DNA of 64,000 bases, from contig DJMN01000060.1 of NCBI GenBank assembly GCA_002435385.1, forward strand, positions 63,014 through 127,013, given 5' to 3'. Of this stretch, positions 53,823 to 63,916 are shown piece by piece. The stretch's first letter is position 1. Every line of letters begins with the position of its first letter. Source of the DNA: Patescibacteria group bacterium UBA6489 (GTDB lineage: Bacteria > Patescibacteriota > Gracilibacteria > BD1-5 > UBA6164). The position numbers and the translations under genes are program-made. The notes below the pieces were generated by a model. The model made no database searches, had not been told where the DNA came from, and saw only the letters and a program-made list of their open reading frames with translations.

Positions 53823-55079
53823 TTATATAAATGTACGTTTATCATAACCTGCAACAAAATATTTATCTGGATGTTTTTTCTGATCATATGCTAATCTAGC
53901 ATCTCTATCAGTTATAGCTAAATGAAAATGAGGCTTAACTCTACTTCTTTTCTTTCATTCTATACGATAATACAATTTTCACTCAGAAGAAAGACTTGTA
54001 AAAACACCTGCAAGCAATTTTTTTTGTTTTCCAGATAAATTTTTTCTAACTCATTTTTCATCCTTATATGTTTGACCAGAAAAATCAACTCATAAATAAA
54101 AAGTGTGTGCTGACATCTCAACTGATCAAGGGGTTAAATTATTAATCTTAGGGGGTCTATATAAACTTGTAACCCTAATACTGCCTTTACCATTATCTAA
54201 AATCTTTTCATCATGAATAATTTTAGCAATTTCAATCAATCTTTCATAAACTAAAGGAGTAATTGATAATCTTTTAGCATTTCATAAAGATAAATAAGGG
54301 ATATTATCAATATCTGAACGTTCAAATTTCACAAACTTTTTATAAATTCAACTATATTTACTAGGATCTTTGAAATAATCTTCTCTAGGTATTTCCCCAA
54401 AATCTTCCCTTTTTAAATCTAGGTCTTTCAAATATCAATCCCAATCATATAAAGTACCTAAATCATACTCACTTGCATCACTTTCCTTTTCCAAACTAGC
54501 ATTTTTCATCCCATAATCTAAATAAGGAGAAACAAACTGAAAATCAGATTCTTCACCTCATATTTTCCTTGATTCTTCAGAAACTCTTGAAATTAAAAAC
54601 TTTTGAGAATTTCAAAAAAGTTTTTCTTGTGTTTTAGGTCAAGCTAATCAATCATTATCCAAATCAGCATGAGCTTTCTGAAACTCTAAAACAGCCATTA
54701 GTGTATCCTTTCAAAAATCATTATCAGGAACTAAATATCATTCATCTCAAGGTTTTTTCTTAAAATATTCATTCAAAGCATTTTGTAAATCTTTAACATT
54801 TTTTCATCCTTCCATTAAATAATTCTCATTAGCCCACTTATATTCTGTTCTTATAAAATTTTTAAACTTAGACTCTGGACTATTATATAAACTATCGACT
54901 TCCTGTCTTAATTCTTGTATTGAGTATCTTGATAGCTTTCTTATTTCTTCTATTTCTTGTTTCCTTAATTTATTATGATTTTCTTCTAATTTTATATTTT
55001 CAGGATTAAATCATTCTCAATCAAGAGTAATAAAAAAACCGTTAATAAAAGCTTTCTTTATTTGAGTGAAAAAATACAT
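53823..55079 (-). CDS. DUF5715/M15-like peptidoglycan hydrolase with PG-binding domain
   Basis: 418 aa. Residues about 100-165: a PG-binding-1-like domain (KDLQNALNEYFKKKPGDEG..PKTQEKLF). C-terminal domain: IRVTSLYRPPKINNL, SAHTFYLGVDFSGQ (SxH and D zinc ligands) and KPHFHLAIT (His), as in DUF5715/M15-type DD-carboxypeptidase-like proteins. No signal peptide; the N-terminus MYFFTQIKKAFINGFF resembles that of the transglycosylase two genes away. First of three adjacent wall-degrading genes. Possibly used against other bacteria's walls. Confidence 0.7.
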
Positions 55080-55159
55080 AATCAAAAAAATAACTAAATA
55101 CTATATTTATTTTAACATATTTAGTTATCTTTTTGCAAGTTTTTTTAATAAAATAGTTT

Positions 55160-55930
55160 TTAAGCAACTAAACTTTCTAGATGTTTTCTCATCTTACTAT
55201 GAGGTATAAGAGCTTTATTGTTTCATACTCAAGCATAATAACTTTCTCAAGATTTATCTTTTGGAAAGAATGCCCATTCTTTAGATAAATTTTCCTGAAA
55301 TTTATCTATTGATATTTTTCAGTTTATATAATTATCTAGTCAACGATGTTTTAATAAAAGTAGTCATATTCTATCTTGCATCTCAGGTGAAAATTTTTCA
55401 TCTAAGCTAATGCCATGTTTTTCACAAATCATTTCCAAAGTAGACTTTTTAACTTGATATGCTCATATAGGAGAATCTTTTCCAGAATCAATAAGTCATT
55501 GTTGATAATCTAAAACTTCTTTTATTGACATTTTAGTAAACTGAATTACGGTTTGATTTTCTATTCAACTAACAGCATCATAATTATTACTAGATTCATA
55601 TCTCCTTATTATGGATAAAAATCACTTAATTCACTTTTCATCAGATTTAAGTTTCTCTTCTTTACTTGGCTTGGTAACATATTCATCTCTAGGAACTGTT
55701 TCTAAACCATACATTTGTCTTCTAAAATCATTTTTTTCAACCTCTGTTCTTAAATTAGCAACTTTTTCAGCAGTATCTTTCCTTACATCAAAAAAATTTT
55801 CAGCAATCCAAAAAATTGAATCCTTAAAAAATCAATCTTTTAAATGTTTATCCACATAGTCTAAAATCATAATTCCCAAACTACCATCAACTTTTCATTC
55901 TTCAGATGAATTCACTTCTAATTTAGACAT
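55160..55930 (-). CDS. GH104-like (lambda R endolysin-type) muramidase
   Basis: 256 aa. The C-terminal 150 residues follow the phage lambda R / GH104 transglycosylase pattern: RRYESSNNYDAVSG (catalytic Glu region), SPIGAYQVKKSTLEMICEKHGI, SPEMQDRIGLLLLKHRGL, DKFQENLSKEWAFFP. The N-terminal 100 residues are charged, with no signal peptide. It would cleave the glycan strand. Between a DUF5715-type and an SLT-type gene, all on the same strand. A phage-like lysozyme used as a lytic effector or a domesticated one is possible. Confidence 0.7.
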
Positions 55931-56049
55931 ATTTTTATAAATTAACTAATATTATCCCCCTAGTTACCAATTTTCCAAACCACCTCAAAAAACAAATAAC
56001 TAAAAATTATATATTTTATTTTACAACAATCCACAAAATAATGCAATTC

Positions 56050-57498
56050 CTATGACAAAGATTCATAAATTTTTTTCACTTTTGGAGAAACTCTATAATA
56101 TGCTTTAACAGCATTTTTATACTCTGTTTTAGTAACACCAGCTGAAAGAATATAACTCTCACTTTTATTTCTATATTTCTCTAAATTATACATAATAGGC
56201 CAATTTCCCTTTAAAATTTTAAAAAACTTTTTGGAATCAACTGCCAAAAAGGATGGTCAAGTATGATAGGCAACAATAACATCTTCATCAGAAGGATTTT
56301 GACCTTTACTTTTTAAAATATCTTTAACTCTAAAAAAATAATCTGCTGCTGCCTCTGCTTGTTCCAATACACTAAATCTATCTTTTAGATTAACTCAAAT
56401 ATCTGCATAAGCTCCTGGTGTCATTTGAAATATTCACTCTGCACGTGAACGAGAATTTTCAACATAAGGAGAACAATATTGATTTTCCTTACATGATAAA
56501 TTTAAAAATATCAATGGATTTATTCCTCTTCTTCTCGCTACATCTACAATTATCTGTTGATTTTCTTTTTTTAATAATTCTGTTTCATTATATATTTCTT
56601 CTTGTACAAAATTATCAACTGGTCATAAAGGCATTCATCTAGCTTTTTGATATTCAAATAATGCTCACAATGTTTCTTCTCAAAAAGAATTATCATAGCT
56701 TATTTTCCTTCAGATACACATACTCACATATACTTGAAACTTTTCAAAATATCTTCATCAAGCAAAAAATGGACTTCTCTTTAAAAGCTTTTTACTATCA
56801 GCTATACACTTATTTTTATCAAAATCCCAAGAATCTAAATCATTTATTTTTCCATCTTTATTAACATATTCTTTATCCTCTTCCTCAACATCAATCTTTT
56901 TATCAACCTTTTTACTACCAGACATAGCTTTTAATGTATTCCTTCAAACAATTCAATCAACCTTTAATCAAGAATCCATCTGAAAATATAAAACAGCATA
57001 AAAAAGCTCTCTATCAAAACTAGTCTTATCATCTAATTTAACATCTATACCATTTTCAGAAAAATATTTATTTAATAAACCTACAACAGATTTTACAGTC
57101 TCTCAATTCTTAGTTATATATCTCTGGTTTAAAGCAATATAATTAACACTAAATTCAGGGAGATTAATTTCTTTTTGTTTTGCTAAAGCTTCTGTCATAT
57201 TTTTGAATACATTTGTATTCTCCTCTTCTTCCATTATTCAGCTTTCTAATCAATCTATAATTTCTCCCATTCCTCCCCTAGCTTCTTGTTCTATTCTCTT
57301 TGCTTCATTTTCTCTTGTTAGTTCAGTTTTTCTATTTTCTTCATTTTGCTCAGGAGTTAAGTTAAATCCCTTAGGACGAAACTTAGATAACTCAGATATT
57401 ACAGGAACTTCTCCCCCTCAATCTCATCAAGGTTCTTCAACCTCTCCAAGCCTTAAACATCTAACAAAACTATTTTTTAACTGCTCTAAAAAATACAT
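56050..57498 (-). CDS. SLT-type lytic transglycosylase with PG-binding domains
   Basis: 482 aa. Starts MYFLEQLKNSFVRCLRLGE, similar to the DUF5715-type gene. Two PG-binding-like repeats at about residues 150-190 and 250-290 (FDRELFYAVLYFQMDSGLKVDGIVGRNTL; DNSFGEETLGALFEYQKARGMPLGPVDN). A Slt domain follows: INPLIFLNLSCKENQYCSPYVENSRSRAEGIFQMTP (catalytic Glu) and DEDVIVAYHTGPSFLAV. No signal peptide. With its two neighbours it forms a peptidoglycan-degrading cluster. Confidence 0.75.
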
Positions 57499-57573
57499 AA
57501 TAAAACAAATTAACCAAATATCATATTAAATGATACCATATTTAGCCTATAAAATGCAAATAAAAAACAAAAA

Positions 57574-57613
57574 TTCCCCCTCCTTAGCAAGGGGAGGGGG
57601 CTATGGGGTGGTT
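57574..57613. repeat. Palindromic repeat family 1, at the 3' end of rnr
   Basis: CCCCCTCCTTAGCAAGGGGA, then GGGGGCTATGGGGTGGTT; overlaps the last stop base of rnr. Confidence 0.82.
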
Positions 57614-59591
57614 AAACCATTCAAAAATTCAATCTAATCCTCTCCTCATCTGCCTCTACTAACTCAACCTCAACCTCATCCCCCAACCTATAAACCTTTT
57701 TACTGTAAATATCTTCAATAACACCTACCTCCTCTTTTATCCTATACTTATCCTTAGCCTCTACAAGTCACTCAACAGAATCCTCAAGCTGAACAAAAAA
57801 TCAAACAGGAATTACACTTACAATAACAGCCCTAAACCTCTCTCAAACCCTATCCTTATAATGCTTAACTATATAATAATCCCTAACCTTATACTCAAGC
57901 TTTTCAGCCTTTCTCTCTTGAGAAGATGAACTATTTGCAATCCCTTCAAGTATAGTCTTATAATGACAAATCCTCTTTTTATCCAACCCTCAAGACAACT
58001 TCTCTTTTATAATCCTATGAATCTGTAAATCAGGATACCTCCTAATCGGAGAAGTAAAATGACTATAATACTTAAGTCACAAACCAAAATGTCATAAATT
58101 CTCACTAGAATAAATAGCCTTTGCCAAAGTCCTCAAAATAACATTCTCCAAAAACAATTTCTGAGAAGTCTGCATTTTCTCTCATATCAATTTCAATAAT
58201 TCTGAAAACTCCTTAGTATTTCCCAAATTAAACCTAAATTTTACTCAAAACAAATCTAAAACATTCTGTAATTTCTCCACATCCTCAAAATTTGGCTCCT
58301 CATGAATCCTATACAAAAAAGGATAACTAAAAAATTTTCTAGACACAGCTTCATTACAACTCACCATAAATATTTCAATAAGTTTATTTGAATCAAACCT
58401 AGGATATCTTTTTATATTTTTTACATTTTTCTCTTCATCTATTTCTAATTTAATCTCAGGAAAATCAAAATCCAGAGTTCAAGAAATTTCTCTATACTTT
58501 GAAATCCTATCTTTCAAATCATTAGCAGAAAATATAGTGTCTAATAGTTCCTTATTAACAACCTTTCAAAAAGACAACATATTTCCTTCTTTTATATCTC
58601 AAGAAATTAACTCATCAACCTCCTTATAAGTAAGTCTAAAATCACTCTCTATAATACTCTCATAGACAATAGTCTTTCTAAGCTCTCATCATTTTGATAT
58701 ATGCATTTCGCAAGTCAAAGTCAGTTTAGAAGTATCAGGATTTAAACTACACAAACCATTAGACAAAGCCTCTGGAAGCATAGGTAAAACCCTATCAGCT
58801 AAATAAACACTAGTTCATCTCTTCACTGCTTCCCTATCAACTTTAGAATTTTCCCTAACATAATGAGCAACATCCGCAATATGAACAAATAACTTATAAT
58901 ACTCCTGTTTTCAATCATTCTCAGGATAATATTTCACACTAATAGCATCATCCAAATCCTTCGCATCCTCTCAATCAATAGTAAAAGTAAACAATCATCT
59001 CAAATCCTTTCTTTTACCCAAATTTTCTCTTCCTTTAATCTTTAACCTTTTATCTTTTATCTCTATATCATCTTTAATCTCATTTAAAACTTCTTCAGAA
59101 AATCCTTCCCTAAAACCAGACTCTAAAATAAAACCTCTAACATCTATATCCTTATCTCAAGACTTTCAAATAACTTCAACAATCTTTCAATCAGGATTCT
59201 TTCAATCCCACTTAACAATCTTAACTCAAACTATATCTCAATCATTTGAATCTCCCATAAATTTTCAAGGAATAAAAATATCTTTCCTAATACTATTATC
59301 CTTTAAAACAACAAATCCAAATCTTCCATTCTTATCTTTCATAAACTTTCAAATCAAAACCTTTTCCGTTCTCTTTAATACCTTCAAAATAACTGCCTCT
59401 TCCCTTCATTTAAATACATTAACCTTAGCTAAAACTTCATCTCAATCTAAAACATCTTTTTTATTTTTAAAATGAACATAATACCCCTTAACCTTTCCTC
59501 AACTAACCTCTCATTCCAAAGGATCAACAAAACCAAAATCACCACTCTGATTTTGACTATAAATTCATTTTATCACGTCATTTTTTTTCAT
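57612..59591 (-). CDS. rnr: Ribonuclease R / VacB-type exoribonuclease
   Basis: 659 aa. N-terminal cold-shock domains, the RNB catalytic core with DAKDLDDAISV (metal-binding acids), ADVAHYVRENSKVDREAVKRGTSVYLADRVLPMLPEALSNGLCSL, SFFSYPFLYRIHE and SHFTSPIRRYPDLQIHRII, and a C-terminal S1 domain (FRAVIVSVIPVGFFVQLEDSVEGLVE). RNase R removes structured RNA in 3' to 5' direction. Full length; essential for RNA turnover. Confidence 0.94.
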
Positions 59592-59705
59592 TTACAATAA
59601 ACTTAAAATTATCCTACTCAAAATTTTTCCTTTCCCACCAAAGTACATGAAATATAATCTAGAGGAAAATATTATACAAAAAACATTTTCATTAAATCTT
59701 GTAGC

Positions 59706-59744
59706 TCCCCCCCCTCCTTGTTAAGGAGGGGGTTAGGGGGTGGT
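59706..59744. repeat. Palindromic repeat family 1
   Basis: CCCCCCTCCTTGTTAAGGAG with GGGGTTAGGGGGTGGT tail, between rnr and tRNA-Leu. Confidence 0.85.
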
Positions 59745-59775
59745 CTTCAAAAAAAGTATATTTATTAACTTTAAA

Positions 59776-59803
59776 TTTGCAAAAATAAAGATTTCATTAT
59801 AAT
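59776..59803 (+). promoter_or_regulatory. Promoter of tRNA-Leu
   Basis: TTTGCA, 16 nt, TATAAT (perfect -10), 24 nt upstream of the tRNA 5' end. Confidence 0.65.
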
Positions 59804-59827
59804 CCTAAACACAAATTACTGACTCCT

Positions 59828-59912
59828 GCCCAAATGGTGGAATTGGTAGACACGTGGGTCTCAAAAACCCATAGCTTCGGCTGTGAGAGTTCGATTCTCT
59901 CTTTGGGCACCA
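59828..59912 (+). tRNA. tRNA-Leu(CAA)
   Basis: 85 nt. GCCCAAA/TTTGGGC acceptor stem, long variable arm (TAGCTTCGGCTGTG region, type II), anticodon stem TGGGT/ACCCA with loop CTCAAAA giving anticodon CAA for UUG, T-arm GAGAG-TTCGATT-CTCTC, A discriminator and encoded CCA. No tRNA-Gly(UCA), expected in code 25 organisms, is in this window. Confidence 0.95.
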
Positions 59913-59922
59913 ATCTAAAACA

Positions 59923-59958
59923 CAAAAAAAGTTACTTTAAAGAAAAGTAACTTTTTTT
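59923..59958 (+). terminator. Intrinsic terminator after tRNA-Leu
   Basis: AAAAAAAGTTACTTT / AAAGTAACTTTTTTT. Confidence 0.88.
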
Positions 59959-59994
59959 ATTACACTTTTAATAAACATCTAAAAACGAGGGGTC

Positions 59995-60067
59995 TTAGGG
60001 GGAGAAACCGATAATGAGTACATTTCGTAAGCCACAGAATATGGTGTTTGAAATTTTCTCCCCCTAA
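59995..60067. repeat. Perfect 13-bp inverted repeat with a 47-nt interior
   Basis: TTAGGGGGAGAAA at 59995-60007 and its exact reverse complement at 60055-60067. The interior is GC-richer than surroundings and has short CAC/GTG pairings. It is not a family 1 or 2 copy, though the TTAGGGGG motif is shared with family 1 tails. A mobile palindromic element or structured RNA is possible. Confidence 0.6.
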
Positions 60068-60128
60068 AATTCTTGTTACTTTTGATTCCAAAAGTAAAAC
60101 CACAAGTAAACTCCTACTCAAAAAAATG

Positions 60129-61202
60129 TTAATAATCACTTTTTTCTTTTTCTTCACTAACATCATTCCCTTCAACATTACTATCATTACTCTTATCCTC
60201 AACATCCTCATTTCCATCTCTATTACTCTTCTCCAACTCTAACCTCTTAAAGAAAATATAAATAAAAACAGTAACAAAAACACTTCCCACAGTACTTATA
60301 ATTACAGATAAAAACTGAGAAATAGTCCTAAAAATATTAAAATCTCCAAGAGACTCTAAACTCTGTTTTATCTGTTCAAAACCTGAATCAGTACTATAAT
60401 AACTACTTATATTCGTTCACATTGCTCAGATAGTATTAGGAATCATAGAAATAACTCAACTAACCATTCAAATAATTATAGAAACTAGAATTATATTTCA
60501 AAAAATCCTTCCCCAATTATCATCAGCCACACTCAATGAAAAATCAAAATTATCCTTATCATATGTATCCTTATCTACAGCAGAAACTATCGGAAAAGTT
60601 GCTCTTATTCACCTATAAACTGCAAACACAGCAAATACCAAGATTGAAATACTTATAAGAGAAATTGCAATTCATCCCAAAGCATCTATATCTTTTGAAA
60701 ATCATCAATTAGAAACCAAACTAACAATTCCTATAATCCCACCAACTATAAAAATCAAAGCAGGTATTAAGTAAACATAAGCAAACAAATACCAATAAGT
60801 TTTAAAAGAATTTAAAATATTATTAAACCCATAAAGTACATTATCTTTTGAGGTAATTTTATCTCAATCAAAAGCCTGTTTTATAGATTTAACAAGTCAT
60901 AAGAAGAAACCAATATATATAATAAAATAAAACATCCCCAATGTCATATACACAGCATAATAACCATAAAAAGGGGCAACCCAAGAAAGAGAACTAAATA
61001 CATCGGCTCATTCAACTCCCTCCATAGAAGGAAAATTAATCGGATTTATACTAAAATAAAAAAAAGATACAATAGGTAGTAACAGACAAACAGCAACAAG
61101 CCTATACAACAATATAGGAAGCAGAATTCCATTAAAATTGTTTTTAAATAAAACAAAAGTTTGCTCTATCCTATCAAACACAGTTTCTTTTGGTTTTAAC
61201 AT
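60129..61202 (-). CDS. Polytopic membrane protein, unknown
   Basis: 357 aa with about six hydrophobic helices and an acidic C-terminal tail (LEKSNRDGNEDVEDKSNDSNVEGNDVSEEKEKSDY). The start ETVFDRIEQTFVLFKNNFNGILLPILLYRLVAV and the helix pairs resemble the DUF975/glycerophosphoryl-diester-phosphodiesterase membrane-domain type, without clear signature. No partner in an operon. Function unknown. Confidence 0.65.
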
Positions 61203-61281
61203 AACAAAAAAGTTGAATAATAAATAAACCTGATTATACTCAGCAAAATTAAAAATCCAACTTTATTTTTAACAAACACCT

Positions 61282-61731
61282 ATGGGAGAATTTGAAAATT
61301 TTATGACAAATATAGACCAAGAAACACTCTTTAGATTTATTATGATAGTAAATGCTATATTTACTATCATGTGAATATTTACATTTTTACTAAAAGCTCG
61401 GGGACTATACCTAATAAACAAAAAAAAATGAGAACCAAATCCATGGATTGCATGGATTCCTGTTATACAAATCTATGCTTTTGTAAGAGCTGCCTGAAAA
61501 GATTGAATACGGATAATATGGCTAATACTATGATTCATGACCCTAATAATTCCATGAGTAATAATATACGCAATATTATGTTATAACATTGCCCAAAGAA
61601 CAAACAGATGACTTTGGTCAGCTCTATGAATATTCTTTATTTCTTTTATAATGTTACCTATTATCTGAATAAAACTAGAAGACAAAAATAAAGAAAATGA
61701 GAAATCTGTAAAAGAAAAATATGATTACTAA
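61282..61731 (+). CDS. Four-helix membrane protein (DUF5684-like)
   Basis: 149 aa. Helix at residues 16-38, the segment NPWIAWIPVIQIYAFVRAAGKDG typical of DUF5684-like proteins, two more helices, and a charged tail. It is on the same strand as, and 261 bp upstream of, the reverse transcriptase, with the retron RNA between them. It could be an unrelated membrane protein or, given that retron effectors are often small membrane proteins, a candidate toxin. Order gene-ncRNA-RT is compatible with either. Confidence 0.65.
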
Positions 61732-61792
61732 ATACCCATAAATATCCGACAAAAACTGCTTAAAATAAATAAAAAACAAAATCAAAAAAACT

Positions 61793-61972
61793 TATATAAA
61801 AAATTTGCATTTTAGACACATCTCTATAAAATGTAGACAACTTCTTTGGTTTTTTTGATGATGCTTCATCATCGTGGACAAAATACAGTTCTGGCTATAA
61901 TCAAAATGAATTTTGATTATATAATCTAAATAGCAAAGAAGCAAAGGAAGTTATAACAAACTTCCTTTTTAT
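61793..61972 (+). ncRNA. Candidate retron msr-msd RNA region
   Basis: Non-coding region directly before the RT gene with dense hairpins: CATTTTA/TAAAATG, GATGATG-CTT-CATCATC (61857-61873), TATAATCAAAAT-GA-ATTTTGATTATA (about 61898-61923), and GGAAGTT-ATAACA-AACTTCC plus T-run at the end. CTTCTTTG before the hairpins pairs with CAAAGAAG after them, enclosing both, as an a1/a2-like or msr-msd closing stem. Retrons keep their msr-msd RNA just upstream of the RT. The branching guanosine could not be fixed; TAGC occurs near 61931. Boundaries are approximate. Confidence 0.55.
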
Positions 61973-61992
61973 TCCCAATAAACCCTAAAATT

Positions 61993-63051
61993 ATGTCTGA
62001 AATAGCAAAAATAAGCATTGAAAACTGGGGAATAATTATACTAATAATATGACTTATAGTTTTCTTTCTAATAAAACCAAAAAATAAAAAAAATCCATTA
62101 TTTAACACAAACAAAAAAACATTTAACTTAAAATTTTTACAAAAATATTCAACCTATACAAAAAATTATAGAGAGTTTCATATTCCAAAAAGAGACTGAA
62201 CACAAAGATTAATAGAAACACCTAACGAGAAATTAAAAAACATTCAAAAAGATGTTTTGATAAACTTAGACAGAAACTTTATTTTTCCATCATATGTAAC
62301 AGCATTTAGAAAAGGAAACTGAGTAAAAAACAACGCTCAAAAACACATAGGAAAAAAGATTATAATAAACATTGATATAAAAGACTATTTTCACTCAATT
62401 ACCGAAGATAAAATAAAAGAAGCTCTGAGTTCATACAAATGACTATTACCAGAAGAAATAGGAAAATTAGTAGACATAACTACTTATAAGTGAAGACTTG
62501 CACAATGAGCACCAACATCTCCTTTCATAGCAAACCTAGTTTTTCTATGAATAGATACAATGATTATAAAACTACTAAAAAAATACGATACGAAAGTTTG
62601 ATACTCTAGATATGCTGATGATATAACATTTTCATCAGATAATCCAAGAATACAAAATGCTATAAGAATCATAACAGATTCTTTGCTTCCAAAATACTGA
62701 TATACAGCTAAAAAGAAAAAAACATGTATCTATAGAAGTCATACAAAACAACTAGTTACATGACTAGTTGTAAATAAAAGAGTTTCTTACCCTAGAAATA
62801 AATACATGACACTAAGAGCAATGGTATATAATTTCTTGAAAAATGGAGATTGAGATAAAAATAAAATAAAATGATATTTATCATTTTTAAAAAGTGTAGA
62901 CTCTGAAAAATACAATAAACTTAAATTCTACTACAAAAGAGAATTTAAGTTTACTAATAATTATGAATTGTTATTTAAAAAGTGAAAAAAGAAATATAAA
63001 AGATGAAATTTTATAAATCCAAGAACGGGAGAAAAAGTTAGTATGTTTTAG
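61993..63051 (+). CDS. Retron reverse transcriptase with N-terminal membrane helix
   Basis: 352 aa. RT motifs in order: FHIPKRDGTQRLIETPNEKLKNIQ, INIDIKDYFHSI (first catalytic Asp), GAPTSPFIANLVF and YSRYADDITFSS (YADD near residues 207-210), then KKTC. Retron-specific signatures are present: NAxxH (N114-A-Q-K-H118) in region X and VTGLVVN (V255-T-G) in region Y; the glycine of VTG is TGA. A hydrophobic helix at residues 11-29 precedes the RT domain, which is unusual and suggests membrane tethering. The structured region upstream is the likely template RNA. Retrons act as toxin-antitoxin-like antiphage systems. Confidence 0.85.
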
Positions 63052-63916
63052 ATTTACCATCTAAAATTTCAATTAAACTTTTATTAGTTTTCTCTATGTC
63101 TTGGAGAACTTGTTCTTTAGATAATCAACGGTATATTCATGATGATTCATCTTGAAAATCTGTTTCTTGATAAGATTCCATTGCAAAATTCCAAGAATCT
63201 AGAGCAACATCTTCTAGTATCTCATCAGGATCATCATAAGAAGCTACTTGGTCAATATACCCAGATACAAAAAACTGCATAAACTGAGGTTCCATATTCA
63301 AAACAAATTTTTTCATTCTAGAATCTCTAGCATCTTTAAGTAACAACTTTCAATCTCTTTCATCATATTCTTTTTCCTCTACTGCAGCTAAAAATTCTAT
63401 AGGTAATATACTTTCTAAACTCCTCTTCTTTGATAGTATTTCTTCATTAGTAGAAAAAGTTAAATCAACTCATAACTTCTGTCAATCCTTACCAATAAGG
63501 ATATAATCTACTCAGCTTTTTATATCATCATACTCACTAGTTTTTAATACCTTAATTCATTTTTCTTTAAATTTAGCTTGGAGAAAATCTAGAACTGCAT
63601 ATTCCATTAAATCACTTAACAGCTTTTGATTTGTATTCATTTCTCATGAACCATGTAACCTTTGAACTACCCTATCATTAGATATAAGAGGATTATCTAA
63701 ACTATAAACTTTTTCCTGCTTACTTTTAAACCATCTATTAACATTTTTAGCTAAAGGAATATCATATTCTGGAAGTCAATCAAAATTTCATTTTACTCAA
63801 GAAAGCATAAATCTCAAATCACTAGGCTCAATTATATCATTATTTACCCTCATTCAAGAGTTATCTAAAGTAAAGTCAAGACCATAACGCATAATATTCA
63901 AATTATAATATAACAT
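63038..63916 (-). CDS. Hypothetical protein, possibly nuclease-related, next to the retron RT
   Basis: 292 aa, no membrane segments. A central stretch SEYDDIKSGVDYILIGKDGQKLGVDLTFSTNEEI has the look of the beta-hairpin core of PD-(D/E)xK nucleases, but the Lys is replaced (DLT), so activity is doubtful. The C-terminus is acidic. It converges on the RT gene, overlapping by 14 nt, so its neighbour status alone is weak evidence for a functional link. ATG at 63916 preferred (AGG nearby); 63892 is an alternative. The frame does not extend past 63960. Confidence 0.55.

Noticed and set aside
60048..60242. 64-codon plus-strand frame crossing the inverted repeat
   Set aside because: Overlaps the acidic tail of the membrane protein gene on the other strand and the hairpin; composition driven by poly-T.
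61993..63051. Group II intron or diversity-generating RT
   Set aside because: No maturase or X/En domain, no intron ends or template/variable repeats seen; NAxxH and VTG point to a retron.
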